A stretch of 64,000 nt of DNA. Source: Aquariibacter albus. Lineage in GTDB: Bacteria > Pseudomonadota > Gammaproteobacteria > Burkholderiales > Burkholderiaceae_C. The notes under the pieces were generated by a model. The model did no database searches. It was not told where the DNA came from and was given only the letters and a program-made list of their open reading frames with translations. Of the stretch, positions 36,949 through 47,401 are shown one piece after another. The stretch spans positions 558,001 to 622,000 of the forward strand of contig NZ_JACIVI010000001.1 of the NCBI RefSeq assembly GCF_014145335.1. Reading direction: 5' to 3'. How positions within the stretch are numbered: the stretch's first letter is position 1; the number at the start of each line of letters is the position of its first letter. The position numbers and the translations under genes are program-made.

Positions 36949-38762
36949 AGCTCGTCGGGATCGGCGGCGGCTTCCGCCTCTTCACCGTTGTCATCAATCG
37001 GGGGCGGAGGCGGAAACAACGCGAACACCGACGCCAAGAAGGCCGTTGCCGTAGCCGGCAGTTCATGCAACTCGCACTCTTCAAACAACCGCGCAGCCCA
37101 CCCGGCCCCTTTGTTGCCTCCCAAGGCTTCCCTAGCAAGGGCTCGGAGGGCATCGTCAGGTGGGCGCGCATCCGGGATCGCTAGATTGCCGTTCTCGTCA
37201 TTGGCCTGCAGTGCGGACAGGAAGGACCATAGGCGGTCCAGTGGCACCTCCGCGACCACGAGGTCTTCGAAGCCCTTGTATGCATGCTCGACGTTGATCT
37301 CGAAGTTCTCCGCGAGCGCCTTCGCTTGCTCAGGTTTGCGCTTCTTCTTGTAGTCGTTGTCATAGAAGGCGAACGTACGCAGCCCCAACGTCTTGAAGAA
37401 CTTGCCGAACTTCGGCATGTTCGACTCGCCGTCGGCATCGAAGAAGGCCACGCCCGCGATGTCGAGCGGCTGCAAGTTGGGGTCGGCCTCTTCCATCCTG
37501 CGGGCGACGACCGGCAAGGCGTGCAGTTCGGTGACGCCCTCGACCACGATCGCTGCACGCCCGAGCATGCACTCGGTCAGGCCCGAGCGCGCAAACCTCT
37601 TGTAGTCGTTGTCCTTGAGTCCTGTCGCGTCGGACACCCTGCGCGCCGAGAGCACACCGTCTTTGCGAGCGAGAAGCAGCGTCTTCGAAGGCTCGAACTT
37701 CTCGATGACAAAAGGCGAGTGAGAGGTCACGAAAGCCTGCGTGGTCTTCGTTAGCAGGTACTCGGCGATTCGGCGCTGCGTGTGCGGAGGAACGGCAATC
37801 TCGGGCTCCTCCATCGCGAAGATCACGGTCTCGGGCTTCAAGTCCGCGATGAACGATAGAAGCGCCAGCACCAAGGTGTTGATGGTGCCGGTGCCCGCGT
37901 GCGGGAACGGCACATGGCCCTGGTCCGCAGACAGAGCGAGAAAGAAGGTCATTGTCTTGCGCAGGTGCTCTCGAGTCAGCTCAGAAACGTGCAGCTTGGT
38001 GGCATTGCCGGGTGACTCCAAGGCGATGTACCGCGCCAGGCGGCGTTCCACGGATCGGAGTACGGGCGCGATCTCGGCGGCATCGGCCTCAATGTCCAGG
38101 CCGCGCAGTCGATCGATGGTCTTCTCCCAAAGGCTTGTGCGGACACCCTTGGTGCGAAGAATGATGTCCAGAAGCGAGCCGCGTTCGAGGCTGAGCGCGC
38201 GCGAGCCTGTCCGCAGGGCGCGGAGGTAGAGGAAGCCAAAGAGCCGCTTGATCGGCTTCGGAACGCCAGTCAGTTCCCCTTCCGGCGCGTCGGGACTGTG
38301 GGAGAAGAAGGTCCTGGCCTCGAATTCGTCTTCCTCCGGGTCGTACTTGCCGATCGTCTCGATCCTGAGGCAGGGCACAACGTCCGGTGGGTTCGCCGCG
38401 GCCAACTCTCCAGGCCCGAGCAGCCGCTGCTCACCAAGGTGCCAGAACTCCATGTTGCCGCCGCACTTGGCGGCGATCTCGGCGCCGGGTTCGATCAGCA
38501 CCGCCTCGATCCGCAACGGCACGATCTGAGGCGGTTCGTCTTCGGCTGGTGGCGGAACCAGGTAGGTGGCGTTGTAGAAGTCGAATTCGTCGACGGGTGG
38601 GAAGCGATTGAGTCGGTCGGGCCCGAGCACCAGGTCGAGCGCCTCGCACAACGTGCTCTTGCCCACATTGTTTGTGCCCACCATCAGGATGTGCCCGTCG
38701 AACAGCAACTCGGCGGACTTGATGCCCCTGAAGTTGGCGATGGTGAGGCGAACGACCTTCAT
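36945..38762 (-). CDS. gajA: Gabija-like OLD-family ATPase-nuclease (GajA-like)
   Basis: A 605-residue class 2 OLD protein. The ABC-type ATPase opens with LTIANFRGIKSAELLFDGH and Walker A VGTNNVGKSTL (K35-S36). The signature-like AGTGTINTLVLALLS and Walker B VIFAMEEPEIAVPP lie near residues 295-320. The C-terminal TOPRIM nuclease has VVEGVTELHALPVVARRM near residue 402 and FFDADGES near residue 440. Class 2 OLD genes are defined by an adjacent UvrD-type helicase, as here. The complex nicks DNA when nucleotide levels fall. First gene of the operon; divergent from the BREX operon. Confidence 0.85.
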   Translation of the reverse strand: MKVVRLTIANFRGIKSAELLFDGHILMVGTNNVGKSTLCEALDLVLGPDRLNRFPPVDEFDFYNATYLVPPPAEDEPPQIVPLRIEAVLIEPGAEIAAKCGGNMEFWHLGEQRLLGPGELAAANPPDVVPCLRIETIGKYDPEEDEFEARTFFSHSPDAPEGELTGVPKPIKRLFGFLYLRALRTGSRALSLERGSLLDIILRTKGVRTSLWEKTIDRLRGLDIEADAAEIAPVLRSVERRLARYIALESPGNATKLHVSELTREHLRKTMTFFLALSADQGHVPFPHAGTGTINTLVLALLSFIADLKPETVIFAMEEPEIAVPPHTQRRIAEYLLTKTTQAFVTSHSPFVIEKFEPSKTLLLARKDGVLSARRVSDATGLKDNDYKRFARSGLTECMLGRAAIVVEGVTELHALPVVARRMEEADPNLQPLDIAGVAFFDADGESNMPKFGKFFKTLGLRTFAFYDNDYKKKRKPEQAKALAENFEINVEHAYKGFEDLVVAEVPLDRLWSFLSALQANDENGNLAIPDARPPDDALRALAREALGGNKGAGWAARLFEECELHELPATATAFLASVFALFPPPPPIDDNGEEAEAAADPDEL

Positions 38763-39108
38763 GCTGTCCCTTCACGTTCGTGTGTGGCCGGATCATCGTT
38801 CCGCGACCCGGGGCGATGCGATCCAACATCGCCAGACGGGGCATGCCGCAGATCACAGCGGTGCCGGTGCCGGTCAGGTGGGCCGCGTGTCGCAAGTCGG
38901 CCAACTCGGTCTTGGCTAGGAAAAGTCAATAAAAACAAGAATTTGGATGCCAACGGCCGCGACTGCATGCGCGGGACTGAACTTCACCAAAGTCATGCGC
39001 CAGACCATCCCGTCGGCCAGCAGGCCTGGCGCCGTTGGCTGCGAACAACCGTTACGGAATCCCATCGACATGCTATCCTGCGCAACACCCCGGCACAAGG
39101 TGGATGCA
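38763..39108. promoter_or_regulatory. Divergent promoter region between Gabija-like and BREX operons
   Basis: No gene is seen in these 346 bp. An AT-rich patch lies at about 38925-38952. For the BREX side, TGCTATCCT (39071-39079) is an extended -10 with a weak -35, TTACGG (39052-39057), 16 bp upstream; transcription would start about 20 bp before the regulator gene. The promoter of the minus-strand operon is less clear. Confidence 0.45.
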
Positions 39109-39354
39109 TTGATCCGTTCCAATTTGTTTGCTCTGATGCGCCAGCGCCAGCTGAAGGCGGCGGAGCTCGCACGTGCTGCTGGCGTCAATCGCAGCGCCGT
39201 GACGGCTCTTGCGAACAATCGTGCAAGCCGCGTGGAGCTGGCGACCCTGGAGCGCCTCTGCATCGTGCTTGGTTGCCAGTTGGCCGAGCTGTTGGAGATC
39301 GTCCCCGACAGCGAATCGCAAGCCGGTGCAACGGTGCGAGACGGAGGAATCTAG
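39109..39354 (+). CDS. XRE-family regulator of the BREX operon
   Basis: A small HTH repressor of about 81 residues. The helix-turn-helix is LMRQRQLKAAELARAAG, then NRSAVTALANNRASRVELAT and LERLCIVLGCQLAELLEIVP. Start choice: TTG 39109 has AAGGTGG at 39097-39103 in good spacing; ATG and GTG codons further up lie in or near the likely promoter. Its TAG stop is immediately followed by the pglW ATG. Small XRE or WYL regulators often head BREX operons, where they limit costly expression. Confidence 0.75.
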   Translation: MIRSNLFALMRQRQLKAAELARAAGVNRSAVTALANNRASRVELATLERLCIVLGCQLAELLEIVPDSESQAGATVRDGGI

Positions 39355-42300
39355 ATGCCCATGGGCCCGACGCGCTGGCAGGCGGTTTCCCAGTCCCAAT
39401 TTGCGTGGGAACGCGAAGCGCTGGACTGGCTTCGCGGCAACTTGCCTGACCGCGAGCCTTGGCATGCCTGGACAAACTTCGAGTTCATTGACGAGGAAGG
39501 GAAGGTCAACGAAGTCGACGCTTTGATCCTGACGCCGGCCGGGCTCTTTCTCATCGAGATCAAGAGCAGGCCTGGCGTCGTATCGGGCGATGCACACACG
39601 TGGTCGTGGGTCACTGATGGCCGCGAGCGGGCCTACGACAACCCGCTGATCCTGGCCAATCGGAAGTCGAAGCGGCTCGCCAGCTTGCTGCGTCGCCAGT
39701 CAGCAGTGCTCAAGGCCAAGGTGAAGCTGCCATTCGTCGAGCCGCTCATCTTCCTGTCCGCCACCAGCCTCAACTGCAAGCTCACCGGCACGGCCCGGTC
39801 CGGTACCTTCCTTCGCGGGCAGCCGGGTAGCGAGTCGGACCCCGGCATCATCGGCGCGCTGCACAACGGCACTGGGAACATCCGTGATCTCCAGCCTGGT
39901 CGTGTCGATCAGCAGCACGCCCGCGTCTTGGCTCGAGCCATGGCGGAGGCGGGGATTCGGCCGTCCAACAAGCACCGCAAGGTCGGCGACTACCAACTGG
40001 GCTCATTGCTGTCGGAGGGCGCGTCGTATCAAGACTGGGAAGGCACCCACGCGGCGATGGACGCGGTGCGCCGCCGCGTTCGCATCTATACCGTTGCTGC
40101 TGCGGCCACCGCCGAGGCTCGCAAGTCGCTGGTGCGCCAGGCACAGCGCGAATTTCAGATCCTCGAAGGCATCGACCACCCGGGCATCGTCAAGGTCAAG
40201 GACTACCAAGACACTGAACTTGGCCCAGCACTGATCTTCGATCACGACCCCAAGTCGATCCGACTGGACTTCCTGCTCCATGAGATGGGCCAGTTACTCA
40301 GCGTGGATCAACGCCTGCAGATCGTCCGTGACCTGGCCGAAACCCTGAAGTACGCGCACCAGAAGCGGCTGTACCACCGCGCCTTGTGCCCGCAAAGCGT
40401 GTTGGTGCAAGACGTTGCAGGCGCCACGCCGCGGCCGCGCATCATGAACTGGCAGACCGGCACGCGCGAAGGCACCCAGAGCAGCGACACAGTCGATCCG
40501 GCTCGACGCACGGTGGGCGGCACCATGCACGTCGAGGAGTACGTGGAGGATCCTGGCCTGGTCTACCTGGCGCCAGAGACCTCACAAGCCGAGGCTCAGC
40601 ATGGCCCCAGCCTGGACGTATTCAGCCTGGGCGCGATCACGTATCACGTCTTTTCTGGCCGCCCACCCGCAGGGTCGGTGTTGGAACTGGCGGAGAAGCT
40701 GCGCATCGGGCAAGGCCTTCGGCTCTCCGATGTGTTGGACGGCTGCGGCGAGCAGCTGCAAGACCTCATCCAGTACAGCACCAACCCCGACGTGATGGGC
40801 CGCTACGGCACTGTCGACGAGTTCCTGCAAGACCTTGACAAGGTCGTCGATGAACTCACGACACCTGAGCCCGAAGCCACCGTCGACCCAGCTGAAGCCA
40901 AGCCCGAAGAGCGCATTGAAGGCGGCTTCACCGTCGTCCGCAAGATGGGCCGGGGCTCGTCAGCCGACGTACTTCTGGTCCGTGTTGATGGCAACACCGA
41001 AGAGATGGTGCTGAAGGTCGCGCTCGATGCGAGTCTCAACGACCGCCTCACGGCGGAAGGCGAGGCACTCTCCAAGCTGCGTCATCCCAACATCGTCGAG
41101 TGGCAGCGCACGCTCACCGTGAATGGCCGCACCGCGCTGTTGATGCGCAAGGCCGGTGACACCACGCTGTCGCACCGGATTCGGGAGGAGGCACGCCTTT
41201 CGCTGGACCTGCTGCAGCGGTTCGGAGAGGAGCTGATCCAGGCAGTCGACTACCTCGACCAGCAAGGCGTGGCCCACCGTGACATCAAGCCCGACAACAT
41301 CGGCATGTCACAGGCTGGCACCAAGGGCAAGCTGCAGTTGGTGCTGTTTGACTTCTCGCTCACCCGAACCTCGCCCGAGAACATCTCCGCCGGCACGCAT
41401 CCGTACCTAGATCCCTTCCTTTCCCTTCGCAAGCCGCCGCGATGGGATCTGCAGGCCGAGCGCTTTGCCCTGGGTGTCACGCTGCACGAGATGGTCACAG
41501 GCCTGCTGCCTCGGTGGGGTGATGGCAAGACGCAGGCATCGATGCTCGATTGCGAAGCCACCTTGGCCACCGAGCGTTTCGACCCCTTGCTGCGCGAAGG
41601 CTTCGTGGCCTTCTTCGCAAGGGCGCTCAACCGCAATCCGCTGAAGCGCTTCGACAACGCAGAGGAAATGCTGCGGGATTGGCGCCGAGTGTTCGAGGCC
41701 GCAGCCGCCACGAGCCAGCAGGCATCGGACCCCTTCGAGGCCGTAGCGCGCCTGGCCACGGCCAACACCAACATGGCCGAGCTCGGCTACAGCGTGGAAG
41801 CTCAGAACGTGCTCGAAGCCATGGCGATCCACAACGCCCGCGAGTTGCTGGCCGTAGACCGCGTGCGGTTCCGCTACCTTCGCGGAGTGGGCGACAAGGT
41901 CCGCAAGGAGATCCGCCTCAAGGCCAAGGCGCTTGCCGCGATCCGGCCCGACTTGGTGCAGGGACGCCCGACGTTGCACGAGGCAGAGGAAGACACGTCG
42001 TCTGCAGGTGCCAACAGCGTCAACGAGCTGGCCGCGCAACTGCTGCCTCGCCGCCCGGCCGGTGACGACCGCGCCGAAGAGGCCGCCCTGGCCGTCTACC
42101 TCGGCCTTGAAGAGGCTGAAGGATCGACCTTGTGGACGCCACTAGGCGTCGCTGCATCCTCACAGTCCATTGACCGCAGCGATGCCTCTGAATCGCTCCT
42201 CAGAGCCCGCGAGCGCTGGCAGAAGACGCCCCCGCTCACCGAGCTGCGCAACCACTTCGAAAGCCTGCTGTCGACCCAGGGCGGCGTGATGACCGTGCCT

Positions 42301-43578
42301 GAGCTGGCGTCGGCACTGCTTGCGATGCGCGGCTGCGCTTCCCAGGACGACGCAGAGCGTGCGCGTCTTGCAACAGCCGTGGTTCGCGCTTGCTGCGAGG
42401 CCGAGGCGAGCATGAAGGCCCCACGGTTTCAGGAGTACGAGCACCAACCCATGCCGCTGATCGCCGTCTCCGCCGAGCTGGCCGAGTACGCGCGGCGCCT
42501 CGGCAGTTCTGCTGACGCCTGCGCTCAGGCAGAGCCTTTGCTGACACCGCAGCGCGCCCTGGAGACGTTGGAGTCCGTTCTTGCACCGCCGGCCAACGCT
42601 GCTCTTTCCTCGCAGCGCCTGCTGCGTTTGGCCACCGCGGCATCACAGCGCGCGGCACTGTCCAGCCGGCAAGAGATCTACCCGCGTGGCATGGCGGCAT
42701 CGCTGGCATTGCGGCAGTCTCTCGGTGCCCTGATGGGCGTGCGCTTCCTCAAGCTGAAGGACGTGCAAGACCGTGTGGCCGGCCGCTACCCGGAAGCGCA
42801 GCCGCTTCCGCCCCGGCCGCTGCTTGACACCATGCTCAGCGATGTCGGCGCACTTTTGGTCTGGCGCGACGATACACCGGCGGGGCCGGGCTACGTGCCA
42901 TCCACGCAGGCGCTCGGGGTATCGGCAGGCACCACCACCCAATACTCGCGTGCCACCACGGCGATCGAACGTAATGGGCCCGCGCCCGACATCAGCGCCG
43001 AGGAGGCGTCGGCGCCAGCCATCGAGGCGCAGAAGCTCGAAGACCGTCTGGCCTATGCACAGAAGGCCGGCGGTTTTCTCGTGCTCACCGTCGAACCCCG
43101 TCTTGCTCACCATGTTGAAGCCGAACTCCTTCGTCGGTTCGGCCGCCAGAGGGTGAGTTTCGACACACTGATGATCAAGGCACTGCGCCAGCAGGCTGAT
43201 GCCCTCAAGGTGAACTGGAACGTGGTCCTGCTGGCCGATGGCGCCGCTCCGACCAGCGCCGATTGGGGCCGCCTGATGCGCCTGGTTCACAAAGCACTGC
43301 CGCAGGTGAAGCAGGCCCTGCTTGAAGCCACTGCCCCTGTGCTGTTGGTCAATTCGGGGCTGATCGCCCGCTACGGCCTCATGCCTCTGATCGACGACCT
43401 TCGTGATGAAGTCGGACGACCGGGCAAGCTCAGTAGCTTGTGGATGTTGCTGCCGATGGCGGCTACAGGGCTGCCCACCATCGACGACGTGCCTGTCCCG
43501 GTCATCACCTCCACGCAGTGGGCGACTGTTCCCGTCGCATGGGCCAAGAACCTGCACCGCGCGGCATCGCCCGCGTGA
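39355..43578 (+). CDS. pglW: BREX type 2 NERD-kinase PglW
   Basis: A 1407-residue protein. Residues about 15-130 are a NERD nuclease-related domain with E53, D55, E68 and K70 in NEVDALILT and LFLIEIKSR. Two Ser/Thr-kinase-like domains follow. The first (about 215-500) has HRA at 341-343 in place of HRD and is probably a pseudokinase. The second (about 520-780) has GRGSSADVLLV, catalytic HRDIKPDN (D643) and DFS in place of DFG. Helix-hairpin-helix-like repeats (VRFRYLRGVGDKVRKEIRLK) and a long C-terminal region complete it. PglW is the hallmark of type 2 BREX. GGAGGA precedes the ATG, and pglX follows after 22 bp. Confidence 0.92.
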   Translation: MPMGPTRWQAVSQSQFAWEREALDWLRGNLPDREPWHAWTNFEFIDEEGKVNEVDALILTPAGLFLIEIKSRPGVVSGDAHTWSWVTDGRERAYDNPLILANRKSKRLASLLRRQSAVLKAKVKLPFVEPLIFLSATSLNCKLTGTARSGTFLRGQPGSESDPGIIGALHNGTGNIRDLQPGRVDQQHARVLARAMAEAGIRPSNKHRKVGDYQLGSLLSEGASYQDWEGTHAAMDAVRRRVRIYTVAAAATAEARKSLVRQAQREFQILEGIDHPGIVKVKDYQDTELGPALIFDHDPKSIRLDFLLHEMGQLLSVDQRLQIVRDLAETLKYAHQKRLYHRALCPQSVLVQDVAGATPRPRIMNWQTGTREGTQSSDTVDPARRTVGGTMHVEEYVEDPGLVYLAPETSQAEAQHGPSLDVFSLGAITYHVFSGRPPAGSVLELAEKLRIGQGLRLSDVLDGCGEQLQDLIQYSTNPDVMGRYGTVDEFLQDLDKVVDELTTPEPEATVDPAEAKPEERIEGGFTVVRKMGRGSSADVLLVRVDGNTEEMVLKVALDASLNDRLTAEGEALSKLRHPNIVEWQRTLTVNGRTALLMRKAGDTTLSHRIREEARLSLDLLQRFGEELIQAVDYLDQQGVAHRDIKPDNIGMSQAGTKGKLQLVLFDFSLTRTSPENISAGTHPYLDPFLSLRKPPRWDLQAERFALGVTLHEMVTGLLPRWGDGKTQASMLDCEATLATERFDPLLREGFVAFFARALNRNPLKRFDNAEEMLRDWRRVFEAAAATSQQASDPFEAVARLATANTNMAELGYSVEAQNVLEAMAIHNARELLAVDRVRFRYLRGVGDKVRKEIRLKAKALAAIRPDLVQGRPTLHEAEEDTSSAGANSVNELAAQLLPRRPAGDDRAEEAALAVYLGLEEAEGSTLWTPLGVAASSQSIDRSDASESLLRARERWQKTPPLTELRNHFESLLSTQGGVMTVPELASALLAMRGCASQDDAERARLATAVVRACCEAEASMKAPRFQEYEHQPMPLIAVSAELAEYARRLGSSADACAQAEPLLTPQRALETLESVLAPPANAALSSQRLLRLATAASQRAALSSRQEIYPRGMAASLALRQSLGALMGVRFLKLKDVQDRVAGRYPEAQPLPPRPLLDTMLSDVGALLVWRDDTPAGPGYVPSTQALGVSAGTTTQYSRATTAIERNGPAPDISAEEASAPAIEAQKLEDRLAYAQKAGGFLVLTVEPRLAHHVEAELLRRFGRQRVSFDTLMIKALRQQADALKVNWNVVLLADGAAPTSADWGRLMRLVHKALPQVKQALLEATAPVLLVNSGLIARYGLMPLIDDLRDEVGRPGKLSSLWMLLPMAATGLPTIDDVPVPVITSTQWATVPVAWAKNLHRAASPA

Positions 43579-43600
43579 ACTCACCGACTGACCCAATTCG

Positions 43601-46600
43601 ATGGTTGATCCCAAAGTCCTGCTCGCCGACCTGACTCGCCTGCTCAAGCGGCTGGAAGACGATCTGCGCGAGCGTGCCCTCAGCCCCACCAGCGAAGTGC
43701 CGCAGCTCCGCGGTCAATTGAAGGCCGAGTGGCAGGCAGCGCGTGACGCCGAACGCACGGCGGAAACTTTCGAGTCCTGGGCTGAGCAAGTCATCACGCA
43801 GGCAGGGGTGCACTGGCTGCTGAGCTGTGTCTTCCTGCGCTTCATCGAAGACAACAAGTTGGTGGATCGGCCTTGGCTCAGCGGAACTCCGGATTCGGGC
43901 CGACTGGCGTTGGCGCGCGATCGGCATGACGCGTACTTCCGCGTTCACCCGCATGAAAGTGATCGCGAGTACCTGATCTCGAGTTTCCGAGAAGCAGGCC
44001 GGCTTCCTGGGCTGCACACATTCTTTGATGAGGCACACAACCCAGTGTTCCGTCTGGGCATCAGCGGCTACGCAGCGATTGAGGTGCTGCAGTTCTGGCG
44101 AGAGGTTTCCGCTGATTCGGGTGCGCTGATTCGAGACTTCACGGACCCTACTTGGAACACACGCTTCCTCGGCGACCTCTACCAGGACCTCTCCGAGGCC
44201 ACGCGCAAGCGCTACGCGCTGCTGCAGACGCCCGACTTCGTCGAGGCCTTCATCCTCGACCGCACGCTCACCCCGGCCATTCGCGAGTACGGCCTGAGCG
44301 AGGCGCGGATGATCGACCCCACCTGTGGCAGCGGCCACTTCCTCCTAGGCGGCTTCTATCGCCTGGTGGACGCCTGGGCGCGTGCCGAGCCTGGCCGCAA
44401 CCGGCGCGACATCGCGCAGAAGGCGCTGGACGCCGTGGCCGGCGTGGACCTGAACCCGTTCGCGGTGGCCATCGCACGCTTCCGGCTGTGGATCGCGGCA
44501 CTGCAGGTGAGCGACGTGCATCGGTTGTCGGAGGCGCCCGACTTCAAGCTCAACGTGGCTATCGGCGACAGCCTGCTGCACGGCACCCGCTTCGGCCTGA
44601 CCGTCACCGAAGGGATGTTCGAGGGCACCGAGCACTACGCAGGCACTGGGCTGGCGCATGCCTACGCCAGCGAGGACTTGAAAGAGGTCAACCGCATCCT
44701 CGGCCTCCAATACCACGCAGTGGTGGGCAACCCGCCGTACATCGTGGTTGAAGACGCGAGGCTCAACGGCGCCTATCGGAAGCGATACGCGAGTTGCCAA
44801 GGGCAGTATTCCCTGGGTGTGCCGTTTACGGAGCGCTTCTTCGACCTGACTCTGCGGGGCCGGGGCGGGGGGCATGCCGGATACGTCGGGCTGATCACCA
44901 CCAACTCGTTCATGAAGCGCGAGTTCGGTCCAAAGCTCGTCACTGAGGTTCTACCTGCGTATGACCTCACTCACATGATCGACACCTCGGGGGCCTACAT
45001 CCCGGGTCACGGCACGCCGACTGTCATTCTTCTAGGGCGAAATCGCACACCTGTGGGCGACCTGGTTCGCAGCGTCCTTGGCATCAAGGGCGAGCCGTCG
45101 ACACCGGAGGATCCTGCGCTCGGGAGTGTGTGGACCTCCATCCTCGAGGCGACAGACAGGCCGGGGTTCGAGAACGACTTCGTCAGCGCGACGGACATGC
45201 CCAGAGCCAAATTCGAACGGCATCCGTGGCGAATTGGGGGCGGTGGAGCGGCCGAGCTCTCGGACCTGCTTGACGAGCGCTTTCCAGCCCGGTTTCCAAG
45301 GGGTACCGTCGTTTCTGGGACAGGTAGAACTAGTGCCGACGAGGCATTCGTAGTCCCCGCCTCCGTACCCACGCGCCTCCAGTTGGAAGCTTCAGCCTTT
45401 GGTTCCCTTGTCGAAGGAGACATGGTCCGGGATTGGAGTCTCGGCGCAACTGAAGTGGTCTTCGCGCCATACGGAGATGCCGGGCTTGTGCCCGCGGACA
45501 AGCTACCGCGAGCGATGCGGTGGCTCTGGCCCCAACGCACTACGCTGGGGAGTCGGGTGACGTTTGGACGTACGACCTACCTCGAGGAGGGGCGTCCTTG
45601 GTGGGGCTGGCACCAAGTAACTGTGGACCGGCTGCGCTATCGCTATGTCCTGGCTTTCGGAGAGATTGCCACCCACAACCACTTCGTCCTGGACCGCGGT
45701 GGCAAGGTCTTTAAACAGACGGCGCCAATGATCAAGCTTGCCACCGGTAGCGGTGAAGATGAGTACCTGGGGCTGCTCGGTCTGCTCAATTCGTCGGTGG
45801 CGTGCTTCTGGTTGAAGCAGGTCTGCTTCCCGAAGGGCGGCGACAGCGTCGGCGGCGAAGGTGCGCGCGTGCGTAAGACTCTCTGGGACGAGCGCTATGC
45901 CTTCAACGCTACCAATGTGGCCGAGTTTCCGCTCGCCCCTCATCGACCGCTGACGCTGGCCCGGACACTCGATACGCTCACGCGCGACATCGGAGCCTGC
46001 CTGCCCGCGGCGCAGCTTTGCGGCGCGGGGGAAGGCGCTCAGCCGCTGCCTACCCGTCAGGGCCTGGATGCGATGCGGGACCGCGCCGCTGGCCTGCGCC
46101 GTGAGGCGGTGGCTTGGCAGGAGGAACTCGACTGGACTTGCTACGCACTCTACGGCTTGTTGCCCGACGATGCCGAAGACCTATGCTGCGCCGCCCAGCC
46201 GCCCGACGTGCGCTTGGGCGAGCGCGCCTTTGAGATAGTGCTCGCCCGTCGCGTTGCTGCCGGACGCGAGACGACCGTCTGGTTCGAGCGTCACGGCTCT
46301 ACGCCCGTCACTGAGATCCCTGCGCATTGGCCCGAGGACTACCGCAAGGTCGTCCAGCGCCGCATCGCCCTGATCGAGCGCGACCGCAGCATCGCTCTGA
46401 TCGAACGGCCCGAGTACAAGCGCCGCTGGAACACGCCTGCCTGGGAAGACCTGGAGCGCGCCGCACTGCGCGGCTGGCTGCTTGACCGCCTGGAGGCCCC
46501 GCACCTGTGGCCGGCCAGTGCGGACCAGCCGCCACAGCTCACCACCGTCAGCCGCCTCGCTGATGCGGTGCGCAATGACGCCGGTTTCATGCAGATCGCC

Positions 46601-47401
46601 GAGCTGCACGCGGGCCACGCCGGCTTCGACATCGACCAGGTCGTGGCCGAGCTAGTCGCCGACGAGGCCGTGCCATTCCTACCCGTGCTGCGCTACAGCG
46701 AGACGGGCCTGCGCAAACGTGCGCAATGGGAAGCTACCTGGGCGCTGCAGCGGCGCGAGGACGTAGTCGATGCCGAGGTGCTGGCACAGGAAGCCCCCGG
46801 CTGGCGCGCCGAGCTCACCACCGAGGCTCGCACGCGCTTCGACCTGGGCGCCGAGGCGCTCCTCACTCCCGAGGCCGAGGCGTGGGTCGAGAAGCGCTTG
46901 GCGGAAGAGGTTAAGCGCTACCAGGACGAGCGCAAAGCCGAGGAAGTGGGTCGAATTCCTGTGCCGCCTAGGTACAAAAAGGACGACTTCAGGTCAGCGA
47001 GGTTCTGGGACCTCCGAAAAGGCCTGGACGTGCCCAAGGAACGCTGGGTCAGCTACCCCGGCTGCGAGCGCGGCGCCGATGGCAGCCTGCCCATTGCCTG
47101 GGCGGGATGGAACCATCTTCAGCAGGCGATGGCCCTGGCCTCTTACTTCATCGACATGAAGGAGCGTGAAGGCTGGAGCCCCGAGCGTTTGCAGCCGTTG
47201 CTGGCCGGCCTGCTCGATCTGGTGCCCTGGCTCAAGCAGTGGCACAACGAAATGAACCCTGACTTCGGCGCCCGCATGGGCGACTACTACGAGAGCTTCG
47301 TTGCCGATGAGGCGCGGGCCCTGCAATTCACGTTGGACGATCTGCGATCCTGGAAGCCAGCAGCTCAGCCAGCACGGCGAGGCAGAAGGAGGACGACATG
47401 A
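43601..47401 (+). CDS. pglX: BREX adenine-specific DNA methyltransferase PglX
   Basis: A 1266-residue N6-adenine methylase that marks host DNA at an asymmetric site and is needed for exclusion. The SAM motif [16 protein letters not shown] has D239; the catalytic motif is NPPYIVVED at residue 377. The stretch at about residues 490-720 ([20 protein letters not shown] and on) is the likely target-recognition region and is lower in GC with more varied codon use than its neighbours, fitting module exchange. The C-terminal third includes the conserved [20 protein letters not shown]. The stop overlaps the Fic gene start as ATGA. Confidence 0.93.
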   Translation: MVDPKVLLADLTRLLKRLEDDLRERALSPTSEVPQLRGQLKAEWQAARDAERTAETFESWAEQVITQAGVHWLLSCVFLRFIEDNKLVDRPWLSGTPDSGRLALARDRHDAYFRVHPHESDREYLISSFREAGRLPGLHTFFDEAHNPVFRLGISGYAAIEVLQFWREVSADSGALIRDFTDPTWNTRFLGDLYQDLSEATRKRYALLQTPDFVEAFILDRTLTPAIREYGLSEARMIDPTCGSGHFLLGGFYRLVDAWARAEPGRNRRDIAQKALDAVAGVDLNPFAVAIARFRLWIAALQVSDVHRLSEAPDFKLNVAIGDSLLHGTRFGLTVTEGMFEGTEHYAGTGLAHAYASEDLKEVNRILGLQYHAVVGNPPYIVVEDARLNGAYRKRYASCQGQYSLGVPFTERFFDLTLRGRGGGHAGYVGLITTNSFMKREFGPKLVTEVLPAYDLTHMIDTSGAYIPGHGTPTVILLGRNRTPVGDLVRSVLGIKGEPSTPEDPALGSVWTSILEATDRPGFENDFVSATDMPRAKFERHPWRIGGGGAAELSDLLDERFPARFPRGTVVSGTGRTSADEAFVVPASVPTRLQLEASAFGSLVEGDMVRDWSLGATEVVFAPYGDAGLVPADKLPRAMRWLWPQRTTLGSRVTFGRTTYLEEGRPWWGWHQVTVDRLRYRYVLAFGEIATHNHFVLDRGGKVFKQTAPMIKLATGSGEDEYLGLLGLLNSSVACFWLKQVCFPKGGDSVGGEGARVRKTLWDERYAFNATNVAEFPLAPHRPLTLARTLDTLTRDIGACLPAAQLCGAGEGAQPLPTRQGLDAMRDRAAGLRREAVAWQEELDWTCYALYGLLPDDAEDLCCAAQPPDVRLGERAFEIVLARRVAAGRETTVWFERHGSTPVTEIPAHWPEDYRKVVQRRIALIERDRSIALIERPEYKRRWNTPAWEDLERAALRGWLLDRLEAPHLWPASADQPPQLTTVSRLADAVRNDAGFMQIAELHAGHAGFDIDQVVAELVADEAVPFLPVLRYSETGLRKRAQWEATWALQRREDVVDAEVLAQEAPGWRAELTTEARTRFDLGAEALLTPEAEAWVEKRLAEEVKRYQDERKAEEVGRIPVPPRYKKDDFRSARFWDLRKGLDVPKERWVSYPGCERGADGSLPIAWAGWNHLQQAMALASYFIDMKEREGWSPERLQPLLAGLLDLVPWLKQWHNEMNPDFGARMGDYYESFVADEARALQFTLDDLRSWKPAAQPARRGRRRTT

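Noticed and set aside
38947-39108. Longer XRE regulator starting at 38947
   Set aside because: The added residues cover the likely promoter and show no structure; TTG 39109 has a well-spaced AAGGTGG.
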